Source: Spirochaetaceae bacterium (GTDB lineage Bacteria; Spirochaetota; Spirochaetia; Treponematales; Treponemataceae). Taken from it: a stretch of 64,000 nt of DNA. The notes beneath the pieces are model-generated. The model did no database searches, had not been told where the DNA came from, and saw only the letters and a list, made by a program, of their open reading frames with translations. Location of the stretch: positions 1 to 64,000 of the forward strand of contig JAGAAX010000005.1 in assembly GCA_017614995.1 (NCBI GenBank). Direction: 5' to 3'. Of the stretch, positions 33,427 through 41,615 are shown piece by piece. Numbering within the stretch: the stretch's first letter is position 1; each line of letters starts with the position of its first letter. A program made the position numbers and the translations under genes.

Positions 33427-34835
33427 TGACATATTTTTTTGAAACATACGGCTGTCAGATGAACAAGGCAGAATCTGCTTCTTTAGAGCAGCTGCTTTTG
33501 GCGCGCGGCTGGACCGCCTCTGAATACGCTGAAACTGCTGACCTTGTGATTATCAACACCTGCTCTGTAAGAGCAACTGCCGAAACGAGAATCCATGGCA
33601 GACTCGGCTGGTATTCGGCACTGAAGAAAGAGCGCAACGGAATTCAGCCTGCTTCTAATCACCGCGAGGCAAGACCATGCGAAGTGCCTGTAAAAAAGCT
33701 TACGCTTGTTGTTACAGGCTGTATGGCAGAGCGGCTTAAAGATTCGCTTAAAAGAGATTTTCCTGTTGTAGATTATGTTGTCGGCACTTTTAAAAAGCAG
33801 CATTTTCAGGACATTATAGACGCTGTTGAGCAGAACAGGGAGCTTGTGAATCTTGAAGAAGACGCAGTCTATTCATTTGCGCCGCTGTCTTATGAGCCGG
33901 GCGCGTTTCAGGCTTTTGTGCCTATCATGCATGGCTGCAACAATTTCTGCTCTTACTGCATTGTGCCTTATGTGCGCGGTAGAGAAATCTCGCGCCCTGC
34001 TGATGAAATCTTAAAAGAAATTGACATGCTCAGTGCCAAAAACGTAAAAGAAGTTACGCTTCTCGGTCAGAACGTAAATTCTTATAGATTTGAAGAAACT
34101 TTATCGGACGGCACTGTTCATCTTGTTGATTTCCCTGAGCTGCTTGAACGCATAGCCGTTCATATTCGCGAGACCAAATCTTCGATAGGCTGGGTGCGCT
34201 TTATGTCAAGCCACCCGAAAGACCTGTCTGACAGGCTTATTGATATAATTGCCAAAGAGCGCGTCTTGTGCCGCCATATTCACCTGCCTGTGCAGAACGG
34301 TTCAACTGCTGTGCTTAAGGCGATGAACCGCAAATATACGCGCGAACAATATCTTGAGCTTGTCGATAAAATCAGAAAGCGCATCCCGGATGTTTCGCTT
34401 TCTACAGACATTCTTGTCGGTTTCCCCGGCGAGACTGAAGAAGACTTTGAGCAGACTGTTTCGCTTATGCAGCAGGTGCGCTACGAAGCCGCATATATGT
34501 ATTACTACAACCCTCGCGAGGGCACTGTCGCTTTCAGCATGAAAAATCAGATTCCAATGGAAGAGAAAAAACGCCGCGTAGCAAAGATAATCGAAGTGCA
34601 GCTTGGCATTACAAAAGAACAGCTTGAGCAGAGAATCGGTGAGAAGGTGCTTGTGCTTGTTGAAGCTGAAAGCCGCGGCGACAGTTCAGAGCTTTTGGGC
34701 AGAACAGAACGCGATGAGCGTGTCGTATTCAAAGGTGACAAATCTCTGATAGGCAGTTTTGTCAATGTTTCGCTAGATGAATTGAACGGAAATACATTCA
34801 GGGGTAAACTTATAGACACTGATGAAAAACAATAG
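33426..34835 (+). CDS. miaB: tRNA-2-methylthio-N6-dimethylallyladenosine synthase
   Basis: This 469-residue radical-SAM methylthiotransferase adds the methylthio group to i6A37 of tRNAs. The N-terminal UPF0004 domain has Cys10 (ETYGCQMNKAES), the Cys of NTCSVRATAE and the Cys of VVTGCMAERL, which bind one 4Fe-4S cluster. The radical-SAM motif is CNNFCSYCIVPYVRGRE near residue 176. TRAM-domain residues are at the end (VLVEAESRGDSSELLGR). A short insert near residues 75-100 is longer than in many MiaB proteins. It overlaps folE2 by 1 base. Confidence 0.95.
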   Translation: MTYFFETYGCQMNKAESASLEQLLLARGWTASEYAETADLVIINTCSVRATAETRIHGRLGWYSALKKERNGIQPASNHREARPCEVPVKKLTLVVTGCMAERLKDSLKRDFPVVDYVVGTFKKQHFQDIIDAVEQNRELVNLEEDAVYSFAPLSYEPGAFQAFVPIMHGCNNFCSYCIVPYVRGREISRPADEILKEIDMLSAKNVKEVTLLGQNVNSYRFEETLSDGTVHLVDFPELLERIAVHIRETKSSIGWVRFMSSHPKDLSDRLIDIIAKERVLCRHIHLPVQNGSTAVLKAMNRKYTREQYLELVDKIRKRIPDVSLSTDILVGFPGETEEDFEQTVSLMQQVRYEAAYMYYYNPREGTVAFSMKNQIPMEEKKRRVAKIIEVQLGITKEQLEQRIGEKVLVLVEAESRGDSSELLGRTERDERVVFKGDKSLIGSFVNVSLDELNGNTFRGKLIDTDEKQ

Positions 34836-34856
34836 AAATGTTCAAGGTGGTGTGTT

Positions 34857-35378
34857 ATGAAATTGTTTCAGAAAAAAGCAGAAAATGAAGCTGAAAAAAA
34901 ATTGGAAGACGCTGTAAATACTGATTTGCCTGAAGAAAAGCCTGCAAAGGCAAAAGTTCAGCAAAAAGGAGCGATAAAAATGCCATGGCGCTTAATTAAG
35001 CTTGTTTTGATTTTGTTGTTCGCAATAGTTTTTGCCGCTGTAAACATTGATAACCGCTGCGGCGTTTCTCTGGTTTTTGTTACTTTTCAGAATGTACCTG
35101 TCTTTGTAACGATGTTTGTCTCTTTTTGCGTGGGTATTCTTTTTGTTCTGCCTTTCACGATTGGCAGAGATTCTGCTGTTAAAAAAGCGCAGGAAGCTGC
35201 TGCAGAGATTGAGGCGCTGAAAGCCCAAAAAGCAATGTGGCTTAGACAGAAAAAAATGCCGAAAAACAAACGAGAGAAGAAGTCTTTCTTTTGGGGCAGG
35301 GCAAAAAAAATAGATGCCGTGCCAGAAAAGCCTGAGACTGATGAAAACAAATCTAAAGAAAATATTGTGGAAGACTGA
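34857..35378 (+). CDS. LapA-like two-helix membrane protein
   Basis: This is a 173-residue protein. A charged N-terminus (about 1-40) is followed by two transmembrane helices at about 45-62 and 76-96, separated by NIDNRCGVSLVFVTFQNVP. That recalls the LapA/DUF1049 layout, with a helical cytoplasmic coiled-coil tail (EAAAEIEALKAQKAMWLRQ) and a very basic then acidic end. LapA-type proteins are inner-membrane assembly factors for the envelope. It lies 21 bases after miaB and 4 bases before the SPOR gene. Assignment is by architecture only. Confidence 0.65.
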   Translation: MKLFQKKAENEAEKKLEDAVNTDLPEEKPAKAKVQQKGAIKMPWRLIKLVLILLFAIVFAAVNIDNRCGVSLVFVTFQNVPVFVTMFVSFCVGILFVLPFTIGRDSAVKKAQEAAAEIEALKAQKAMWLRQKKMPKNKREKKSFFWGRAKKIDAVPEKPETDENKSKENIVED

Positions 35379-35382
35379 AAAT

Positions 35383-36375
35383 ATGGAAAAACAGGTTTTG
35401 CACAAAAAGTGCCGCTCTAAAATTACAGTCTGTATGCTGCTTTTTATGCTTGTCTCAAAGTTTAGTTTTGCAGATACTTCGCAGATTATTACAAATGCTG
35501 TTAAGACAGGCACTGTTGAGAGCGCAATAAGCTATATTAAGAGCTCCTTGCCCGGTGTTCAGAGCGTTGACGAGCAGAAAGCTGTCATGCTCTTTTTGGG
35601 ACAGCTTCAGCAGCAGGCAGCTCTTTATAAAGAAGCGTATGAATCTTATTCGGTTGTAATTGCACTTGATAAGACTGTGCCGAATGTTGATGTGCGGCTT
35701 GATGCGGCGGTGTGTATTCTTGCTGTCGGCGAGACTGCAACCGCAGAAAGCGTGCTTGATTCTGTTCTTGCAATTGAAAGCGAAGATGCGTCCGGGGCTA
35801 AGGCAAAGCTGCTCGCCGTCTGGTGCGGCATTTTAAAAGCTTCTTCAGAAGAAGAGCTTGAAACACCTATCGGGCATTTAAAAAACTTTCTCGATGATCC
35901 TGTTATGAAATGCGAAAAGCCTTCTGTGCTGTTCTCGTTGTGGTGGCTTACCGGCGACCCTGCTTATGCACAGAAGCTTGAGACTGATTATGCCTCAACG
36001 CCGGAAGCAGCCTGTGCCAACGGCAGGGCAGAAGTTATGCCTGCACCGTATTTTTACTTTATTCCGCGCATGAATTCAGGCTTTGACGCAAAAAAGGCCG
36101 CCGAGCGCTATGTAAACAAAAACGCTGTTGCCGCCGCAAAAAAAGCGGAAAATCAGAAAGTGGTGTGGCAGCAGGTCGGTCTCTTCAAAGATGAAAATAA
36201 CGCTGAAAACTGCATTAAGCGCTTGATTGAGGCTGGGTTTAAGCCAGAAGTCTTAAAACAGACAAAGCCGAGCGGCAATAATTACACCGCTGTTGTCGTA
36301 AGAGAAACCGACGGCTCTGTGGCTCAGGCTTTGCGCAATGCCGGTTTTGAGTGCTATCCTGTGTTTGAAGACTAA
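35383..36375 (+). CDS. SPOR-domain periplasmic protein
   Basis: This is a 330-residue protein. After an N-terminal signal or anchor sequence (ITVCMLLFMLVSKFSFA), helical TPR-like repeats fill about residues 40-200. The C-terminal 70 residues form a SPOR domain (VWQQVGLFKDENNAENCIKRL...NNYTAVVVRETDG). SPOR domains bind denuded glycan strands of septal peptidoglycan. The start at 35383 lies 4 bases after the LapA-like gene; the longer frame overlaps that gene by 65 bases and is less likely. A role in division or cell-wall turnover is inferred. Confidence 0.82.
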   Translation: MEKQVLHKKCRSKITVCMLLFMLVSKFSFADTSQIITNAVKTGTVESAISYIKSSLPGVQSVDEQKAVMLFLGQLQQQAALYKEAYESYSVVIALDKTVPNVDVRLDAAVCILAVGETATAESVLDSVLAIESEDASGAKAKLLAVWCGILKASSEEELETPIGHLKNFLDDPVMKCEKPSVLFSLWWLTGDPAYAQKLETDYASTPEAACANGRAEVMPAPYFYFIPRMNSGFDAKKAAERYVNKNAVAAAKKAENQKVVWQQVGLFKDENNAENCIKRLIEAGFKPEVLKQTKPSGNNYTAVVVRETDGSVAQALRNAGFECYPVFED

Positions 36376-36427
36376 CGGGTTTGCGATTGGGCTGGTTCTA
36401 CGGAATCAGCTTGTGCGGCAAACCCTG

Positions 36428-36544
36428 CCAGTTTGTGCTTTGCACAAACTGGTAAACGGTGCACAGTTCGCACTCAAAAGGCTTTGGACAAACCTTGCAA
36501 GCTTTGCGGTGCTGTCCTGTCATTGTCGGGTGTGACCCGACAAT
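36428..36544. repeat. palindromes in the gap between convergent genes
   Basis: A perfect palindrome with CCAGTTTGTGC/GCACAAACTGG arms lies at 36428-36452. ATTGTCGGG/CCCGACAAT around TGTGA lies at 36522-36544. The second is preceded by TGTC and resembles the REP-like repeats near 880, 13470 and 14600. Either could stop transcription, but the T-tract is weak. No gene is seen in the 180-bp gap. Confidence 0.55.
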
Positions 36545-36554
36545 CTTTGAAAGT

Positions 36555-38066
36555 TTATTGGCCGGCGGCGGGGATTACGCGTTCAAGTTTGATTACAGGG
36601 GCGGCAATATTTGTGTATCCGTCTGTGGTAATTGAAACAGGTGTAAGCGTCAGCGTCTCGCGGATTTCTGTGCCGTTCTGTGTTGTTGCAAATCCCGGCA
36701 GATAATATCCATGCAGAAATTTCTCCTCGCTAAAAGCCTTGAACTGAAGCAGCGTTGTGCCTTTTATTCTAAGTGAAGTTACCGCGCCGTTTGCTGTCCA
36801 TGATTCATTTGTTGCGGTATACTGTCCGTTTTTTATGGTAACAGACGCGTTTGTGTTCGTTGTCCATATATGGCTGCTTGATTCAATTCTCTTTAGTATT
36901 TCTGAATCAAAGCCATTTTGCTGACTGTTGAGCGACTGAAGGCTGATTTTCTTATAAGTGCCGTCCCACAGTGTTTCTTGGGTTATTGCCATTTTAACTT
37001 CGTCATTTACTTTTACCTTGATTTCGTCTATGTCGTTCAAAGATACGTCAAAGCGGCGGACAAGGCTTGTAACTGAATTATTCACCATTGAAAGGTTTGC
37101 ACCGCTGCGCCTTAGCGAAGTTGTATTCCAGTGGTAAATTTCCTGTGTTTTATCAGCAGAAAAGATGATTTCCCTTTTTTCCGCATTAAAAAAGACATAG
37201 CGCAGGTTTGAATCGTCTGCTGAAGATTTATACCAAAGCCCGTCCAAAAATCTTTCAAAAGTCTGTGGCGTTCCGTCCTGAATTTTTAGAAGCTCGGCGG
37301 CAGCAATTTTTTTGCCTGCTACGCGGTTCTCTGAAACTTTCATATATTTTTTTGCAAATCTGTCCCAGTCATACATTGTCTGAATCTGGTCGAGCGAATC
37401 TTTGCCTTTTGAGGTATCGGAACTATAAACCCATATAGGAAAACTTTCGCCCTGTGTCTGCGAGAATGAATACGGGTCGCTTCTTTGCAGCTGCTGAATA
37501 AAGATGGTTGCGTCCGCTTCAAATTCGGCAATCGGTGTGTATTTGAATTTTTTGCTTTCCAAATCTGGCAAAAAGACCTTGAGAACAGTTTCTTCTTTTT
37601 CGTTTAAGCCTGTGTATGTAAGGGCGTTTATGTGGTCGCCTGTCATATCCAGAACTGAAAATGAAAATGTATTGGTCTGTGTAATTTCAGTTTCAATTTC
37701 GCTTGTGCGCTCGTATATCTTTTTTTTAGGATTGTATATACCCGTAACCAGATAAATTGACGGTGAATTGTTCTTTCTTATGCTGATAATCTGGTCATCG
37801 AACGCGTCATTATTCATGTCTATAGAAAGTGCATTCAAAAGGGTTTCGCCCGGCTGAAGTTCAATCAGCGATGTCTGAAGCTCCGCCTCTGTTTCATCAA
37901 CGATAATTTCTTCTGTTTCAGAAACTGTCTGCTGTACGTTGGGCTTTACAATTTTTGCCCGTATTGTCTTATATTCAGGTTCTTTCGGTCTTTTATAAGT
38001 GTAGACGGAAAAAACAACAATTGCTAAAGCTGTTATTACAAAAAAAATGGTTGTAAATCGTTTCAT
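36555..38066 (-). CDS. membrane-anchored treponemal protein, possibly pallilysin-related
   Basis: This is a 503-residue protein. A single N-terminal hydrophobic anchor (FTTIFFVITALAIVVFSVY) is followed by a Thr/Glu-rich linker and a large beta-rich domain. Residues about 85-110 contain NALSIDMNNDAFDDQIISI, an EF-hand-like repeat seen in FG-GAP/VCBS-type proteins. Two later halves carry LWYKSSADDSN and LRIKGTTLLQFKAFSEEKF. The architecture resembles treponemal proteins annotated as pallilysin-related adhesins. I see no HExxH protease motif, so no protease activity is claimed. The start at 38066 is the ATG two codons inside the longest frame. Confidence 0.6.
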   Translation of the reverse strand: MKRFTTIFFVITALAIVVFSVYTYKRPKEPEYKTIRAKIVKPNVQQTVSETEEIIVDETEAELQTSLIELQPGETLLNALSIDMNNDAFDDQIISIRKNNSPSIYLVTGIYNPKKKIYERTSEIETEITQTNTFSFSVLDMTGDHINALTYTGLNEKEETVLKVFLPDLESKKFKYTPIAEFEADATIFIQQLQRSDPYSFSQTQGESFPIWVYSSDTSKGKDSLDQIQTMYDWDRFAKKYMKVSENRVAGKKIAAAELLKIQDGTPQTFERFLDGLWYKSSADDSNLRYVFFNAEKREIIFSADKTQEIYHWNTTSLRRSGANLSMVNNSVTSLVRRFDVSLNDIDEIKVKVNDEVKMAITQETLWDGTYKKISLQSLNSQQNGFDSEILKRIESSSHIWTTNTNASVTIKNGQYTATNESWTANGAVTSLRIKGTTLLQFKAFSEEKFLHGYYLPGFATTQNGTEIRETLTLTPVSITTDGYTNIAAPVIKLERVIPAAGQ

Positions 38067-38161
38067 TGGCAAGATGATAACAGTTTTTCGCTTAATTCTT
38101 CAAGCCATTTTCTTGTCGGGCTGTTGACATTCAAGCTTGTCTTTTCATAAAATAGCTAATT

Positions 38162-39946
38162 ATGACAGCTAATGAATTGCGTTCAAAATACATCGCTTTT
38201 TTTAAAAGTAAAGGACACGCTGAAATTTCCGGCAAATCTCTGATTCCGGAAAATGATCCTTCAGTTTTGTTTACAACTGCGGGTATGCATCCTTTAGTTC
38301 CTTATCTGCTTGGTGAAAAACACCCTGCCGGCACACGTCTTACAGATTATCAGAAATGTGTTCGTACCGGCGATATTGACGAGGTTGGCGATCCTTCTCA
38401 TTTGACTTGTTTTGAAATGCTCGGCAACTGGTCTTTGGGCGATTACTTCAAAAAAGAGTCAATTGCTTTTTCTTACGAATTTCTTACATCGAAAGACTGG
38501 CTTGCACTTGATCCGCGCAAAATATCAGTAACTGTATTTGCCGGTGATGCTAATGCACCGCGTGATGAAGACGCCGCTTCTTATTGGAAAGAGAACGGCA
38601 TGCCTGAAGATAAAATCGCTTATCTTCCTGCAAGCGACAACTGGTGGGCAGCAGGTCCGACTGGTCCATGCGGCCCAGATACAGAGATTTTCTACTGGGT
38701 TGGCGAAGGTCTGCCACCTGTAGGCTCTAACAAAGGCACAGACCCAGAAAACTGGATGGAAATCTGGAACAACGTATTTATGCAGTTTAACCGCATTGAC
38801 GAGAACACCCTTGTTCCGCTTCCTAAGCAGAATGTTGATACTGGAATGGGTCTTGAGCGTACAAACTGTATTCTTCAGGGCAAAAATTCTGTTTATCTTA
38901 CAGAAGTTTTTGAACCAATTATTAATACAATCGAAAAACTTTCGAACTATACTTATGGCACAGATGCTGAAAAAGACAAGAGCGTCCGCATTATTGCCGA
39001 CCATTCACGTTCTGCTGTATTCATTCTTGGTGACCAGAAAGGCGTTTCACCGAGTAATGTGGGTGCAGGCTATGTTCTGCGCCGCCTTATCAGACGTGCT
39101 GTCCGTCATGGTATGAAGCTCGGCATTGACCGCGCCTTTTTGGCAGAAATTGCTGAAGCTGTTGTTGAAAATTTCAAATGTGCTTATCCCGAACTTGAAG
39201 AAAACAAAGAAAAGGTTTTCAAAGAGCTTACAGCAGAAGAAAACAAATTCCGCGATACTTTGAAGAAGGGTGAAGCTGAATTCCAGAAACTTCTGCCTAA
39301 TCTTATGAAAAATCCTAAGAAAGAGATTTCCGGCAAAGTTGCTTTCCGTCTTTATGATACTTTCGGTTTTCCTCTGGAACTTACACAGGAACTTGGAGCA
39401 GAAAACGGCTTTACAGTTGATGTAGAGGGTTTTAAAGAAGCAGAAAGAAAGCATCAGGAACTTTCAAGAACTCAGAGTGCAGGCACATTCAAGGGCGGTC
39501 TTGCAGAGCGTTCTGAGATTACGACAAAGTATCATACAGCTACGCACCTTCTTCAGGCTGCGCTGCGTCAGGTGCTCGGCCCGCATGTTGCACAGAAAGG
39601 CTCTAACATTACAGAAGAGCGCATGCGCTTCGATTTTTCTCATCCTGCTCCAATGACAAAAGAAGAGATAAAACAGGTAGAAAATATCGTAAATGAGCAG
39701 ATAAAACGTAACCTTCCGGTCAAAATGGAGATTATGAGTTTAGATGATGCTAAAAAGAGCGGTGCAACTGCTCTCTTTGGTGAAAAATACGAATCGAATG
39801 TAAAGGTTTATACAATCGGTGATTTTTCAAAAGAGGTCTGTGGCGGTCCTCATGTTGAAAATACCGGAACCCTCGGTACATTCGTTATTACGAAGGAACA
39901 GTCTTCTTCAGCGGGTGTCCGCAGAATTAAGGCTGTTTTGAAATAA
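38162..39946 (+). CDS. alaS: alanine--tRNA ligase, short form
   Basis: This 594-residue protein has the class II catalytic core (GKSLIPENDPSVLFTTAGMHPLVPYLLGEKHPAG; VDTGMGLERTNCILQGKNS). The editing domain shows its zinc/active-site residues HTATHLL near 455 and CGGPHVENTG near 560. It stops at about 594 residues, whereas standard bacterial AlaRS is about 870; the C-terminal C-Ala domain is absent, as is usual in spirochaetes. It charges tRNA-Ala and should still clear mischarged Ser/Gly. Confidence 0.95.
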   Translation: MTANELRSKYIAFFKSKGHAEISGKSLIPENDPSVLFTTAGMHPLVPYLLGEKHPAGTRLTDYQKCVRTGDIDEVGDPSHLTCFEMLGNWSLGDYFKKESIAFSYEFLTSKDWLALDPRKISVTVFAGDANAPRDEDAASYWKENGMPEDKIAYLPASDNWWAAGPTGPCGPDTEIFYWVGEGLPPVGSNKGTDPENWMEIWNNVFMQFNRIDENTLVPLPKQNVDTGMGLERTNCILQGKNSVYLTEVFEPIINTIEKLSNYTYGTDAEKDKSVRIIADHSRSAVFILGDQKGVSPSNVGAGYVLRRLIRRAVRHGMKLGIDRAFLAEIAEAVVENFKCAYPELEENKEKVFKELTAEENKFRDTLKKGEAEFQKLLPNLMKNPKKEISGKVAFRLYDTFGFPLELTQELGAENGFTVDVEGFKEAERKHQELSRTQSAGTFKGGLAERSEITTKYHTATHLLQAALRQVLGPHVAQKGSNITEERMRFDFSHPAPMTKEEIKQVENIVNEQIKRNLPVKMEIMSLDDAKKSGATALFGEKYESNVKVYTIGDFSKEVCGGPHVENTGTLGTFVITKEQSSSAGVRRIKAVLK

Positions 39947-40098
39947 AGCGTACTTGCAGTTTGCAGGTTATTAAAAAAATGAAAATAAAAGTTTCAGATT
40001 TTTTTGTAACTTTTGTTTTCTTGTTTTGTTATTTTTAAAGCAATCTTGCACTATTTATCGTAAGTCTGCTTTTTATTGAAGAATAAAGAGGTTTTTTC

Positions 40099-41178
40099 AT
40101 GAAAAGAAATATTTTGTTTTTTGTTTTTCTTGTTGCAACAGCAGGTGCTGTTTTCGCACAGAACAATTTGCAGGCACTGGCAACAATTAAAGTAAACAAA
40201 TCTGAAACAATTACACTTGGTCAGTTGAAAGCGCGTGTTGATGTTTACCAGAAACAGTCTGGTCTTAGTAGTTTTACACTTGACCAGAAAAAAGAAATTC
40301 TTGATACAATGATTGATGAACGTCTAGTTGTTCAGAAAGCAATAAAGAGCGGAGTCACTGTTACAGATTCTGAGCTTGATCAGTATTTTACTGGGATGCT
40401 TTCAAATATGGCTGGTAGAGAAGTTACTGAAAAAGAATTCGGTGAATTGGTTCAGTCAGAATTATCAAAATCATTTGACCAGTACATGAAAGAACAGATG
40501 GGAATGACTGTTAATGAGTACAAGGCTTTTTTGAAGAATCAGCTTATTGCACAGCGTTATGTTGTATCTCTCAAGCAGAAAGAGATTGAAGGTGCTACAG
40601 TTTCTGATGCTGAAGTTCGTAATGCGTATGAAATCAATAAATCAGCATTTGTTCAGAGTGATACGATGAAGCTTTTTGTTGTAGTTGTTCCAAAAAAAGG
40701 AGACCCTTCTGCTGCAAAAGCTTTATGTACTTCTTTATATAATGATTATAAAGCTAAGAAACTGACTACAGATTCTATGACAAAACAGATGGAATCTTCT
40801 AAAAAATTCACTTGTGCTCCGTTTTATATAAGTAAAATTCCTTCTGCAGCTGCACAGCTTGGAATTGATTATGCTACATTATTAGACATGTTCAAGAATT
40901 CAAAGGGCTTTGTTTCTGAAGTTTCTGAGAATGAAACAGATTATCAGTTCTATATAATTCTTGATAAATATGATGCTAAAATGTTGACTTTGAGTGATCC
41001 TGTAACACCTGGTCAGGCTGTAACAATTTATGAGTATGTAAAAGGAAATCTTATTGAAGAAAAACGGAATATGATTTTCCAGAATGCTCTTGCAGATGTT
41101 ACAAAAGAGCTTAGAGTTCCGGCAAACTACAAAATGGAAAAAACCGGCGCAGCTCTTGATAAGTTACTTACCTGGTAG
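40099..41178 (+). CDS. SurA-like periplasmic chaperone
   Basis: This 359-residue protein has a signal peptide (MKRNILFFVFLVATAGAVFA). A SurA N-terminal helical domain follows (LGQLKARVDVYQKQSGLSS; KKEILDTMIDERLVVQKAIKSG), then YVVSLKQKEIEGATVSDAEVRNAYE. A degenerate parvulin-like region lies at about 190-300. Such proteins chaperone outer-membrane proteins through the periplasm. AAAGAGG precedes the ATG. It is followed after 9 bases by nusB, giving an operon with the TPR lipoprotein gene. The isomerase residues are not obvious, so chaperone activity is more likely. Confidence 0.82.
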   Translation: MKRNILFFVFLVATAGAVFAQNNLQALATIKVNKSETITLGQLKARVDVYQKQSGLSSFTLDQKKEILDTMIDERLVVQKAIKSGVTVTDSELDQYFTGMLSNMAGREVTEKEFGELVQSELSKSFDQYMKEQMGMTVNEYKAFLKNQLIAQRYVVSLKQKEIEGATVSDAEVRNAYEINKSAFVQSDTMKLFVVVVPKKGDPSAAKALCTSLYNDYKAKKLTTDSMTKQMESSKKFTCAPFYISKIPSAAAQLGIDYATLLDMFKNSKGFVSEVSENETDYQFYIILDKYDAKMLTLSDPVTPGQAVTIYEYVKGNLIEEKRNMIFQNALADVTKELRVPANYKMEKTGAALDKLLTW

Positions 41179-41187
41179 GGAGTTTCT

Positions 41188-41607
41188 GTGGCCAGAAGAA
41201 AAAGCCGTATAATTGCATTTCAGGCATTGTATTCGTGGGATGTGAATAACATCCCTCTTGAAGAACTGCTTGAATTTGCATGGGTTGATGAGCAGACGCA
41301 GGCAAAGCTTGGAGATGATAATCTTTCATTCTCGCGTATGCTCATCAGTGGAACTATTGAGAATATTGAAAAAGTAGATGAGACTATCAAGTCTCATCTT
41401 ACTAATTGGGATTTTTCCCGCTTGAATAAGGTTGATCTGGCAGTCTTGCGGATAAGCGTTTACCCGCTGATTTTTCAGCAGGATATGCCGTCAACCATAA
41501 TTATTGATGAAGCTGTTGATATATCAAAGGAATACGGTTCAGATGATTCCTTTAAATTTATAAATGCTATTTTAGACAGCATAAAAAAATCCTGCCGAAC
41601 TGCATAA
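41188..41607 (+). CDS. nusB: transcription antitermination factor NusB
   Basis: This 139-residue all-helical protein has the NusB pattern: RKSRIIAFQALYSWDVN at the N-terminus, and LNKVDLAVLRISVYPLIFQQDMPSTIIIDEAVDISKEYG, then FINAILDSIKK at the end. NusB with NusE binds boxA RNA during rRNA antitermination. The start is GTG, with AGGGAG about 8 bases upstream. It lies between the SurA-like and TPR lipoprotein genes with 8-9 base gaps. Confidence 0.93.
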   Translation: MARRKSRIIAFQALYSWDVNNIPLEELLEFAWVDEQTQAKLGDDNLSFSRMLISGTIENIEKVDETIKSHLTNWDFSRLNKVDLAVLRISVYPLIFQQDMPSTIIIDEAVDISKEYGSDDSFKFINAILDSIKKSCRTA

Positions 41608-41615
41608 GGAAAATT

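Noticed and set aside
36338-36705. Open frames overlapping the gap after the SPOR gene
   Set aside because: They consist of palindromic repeat sequence and the antisense of the large minus-strand protein gene.
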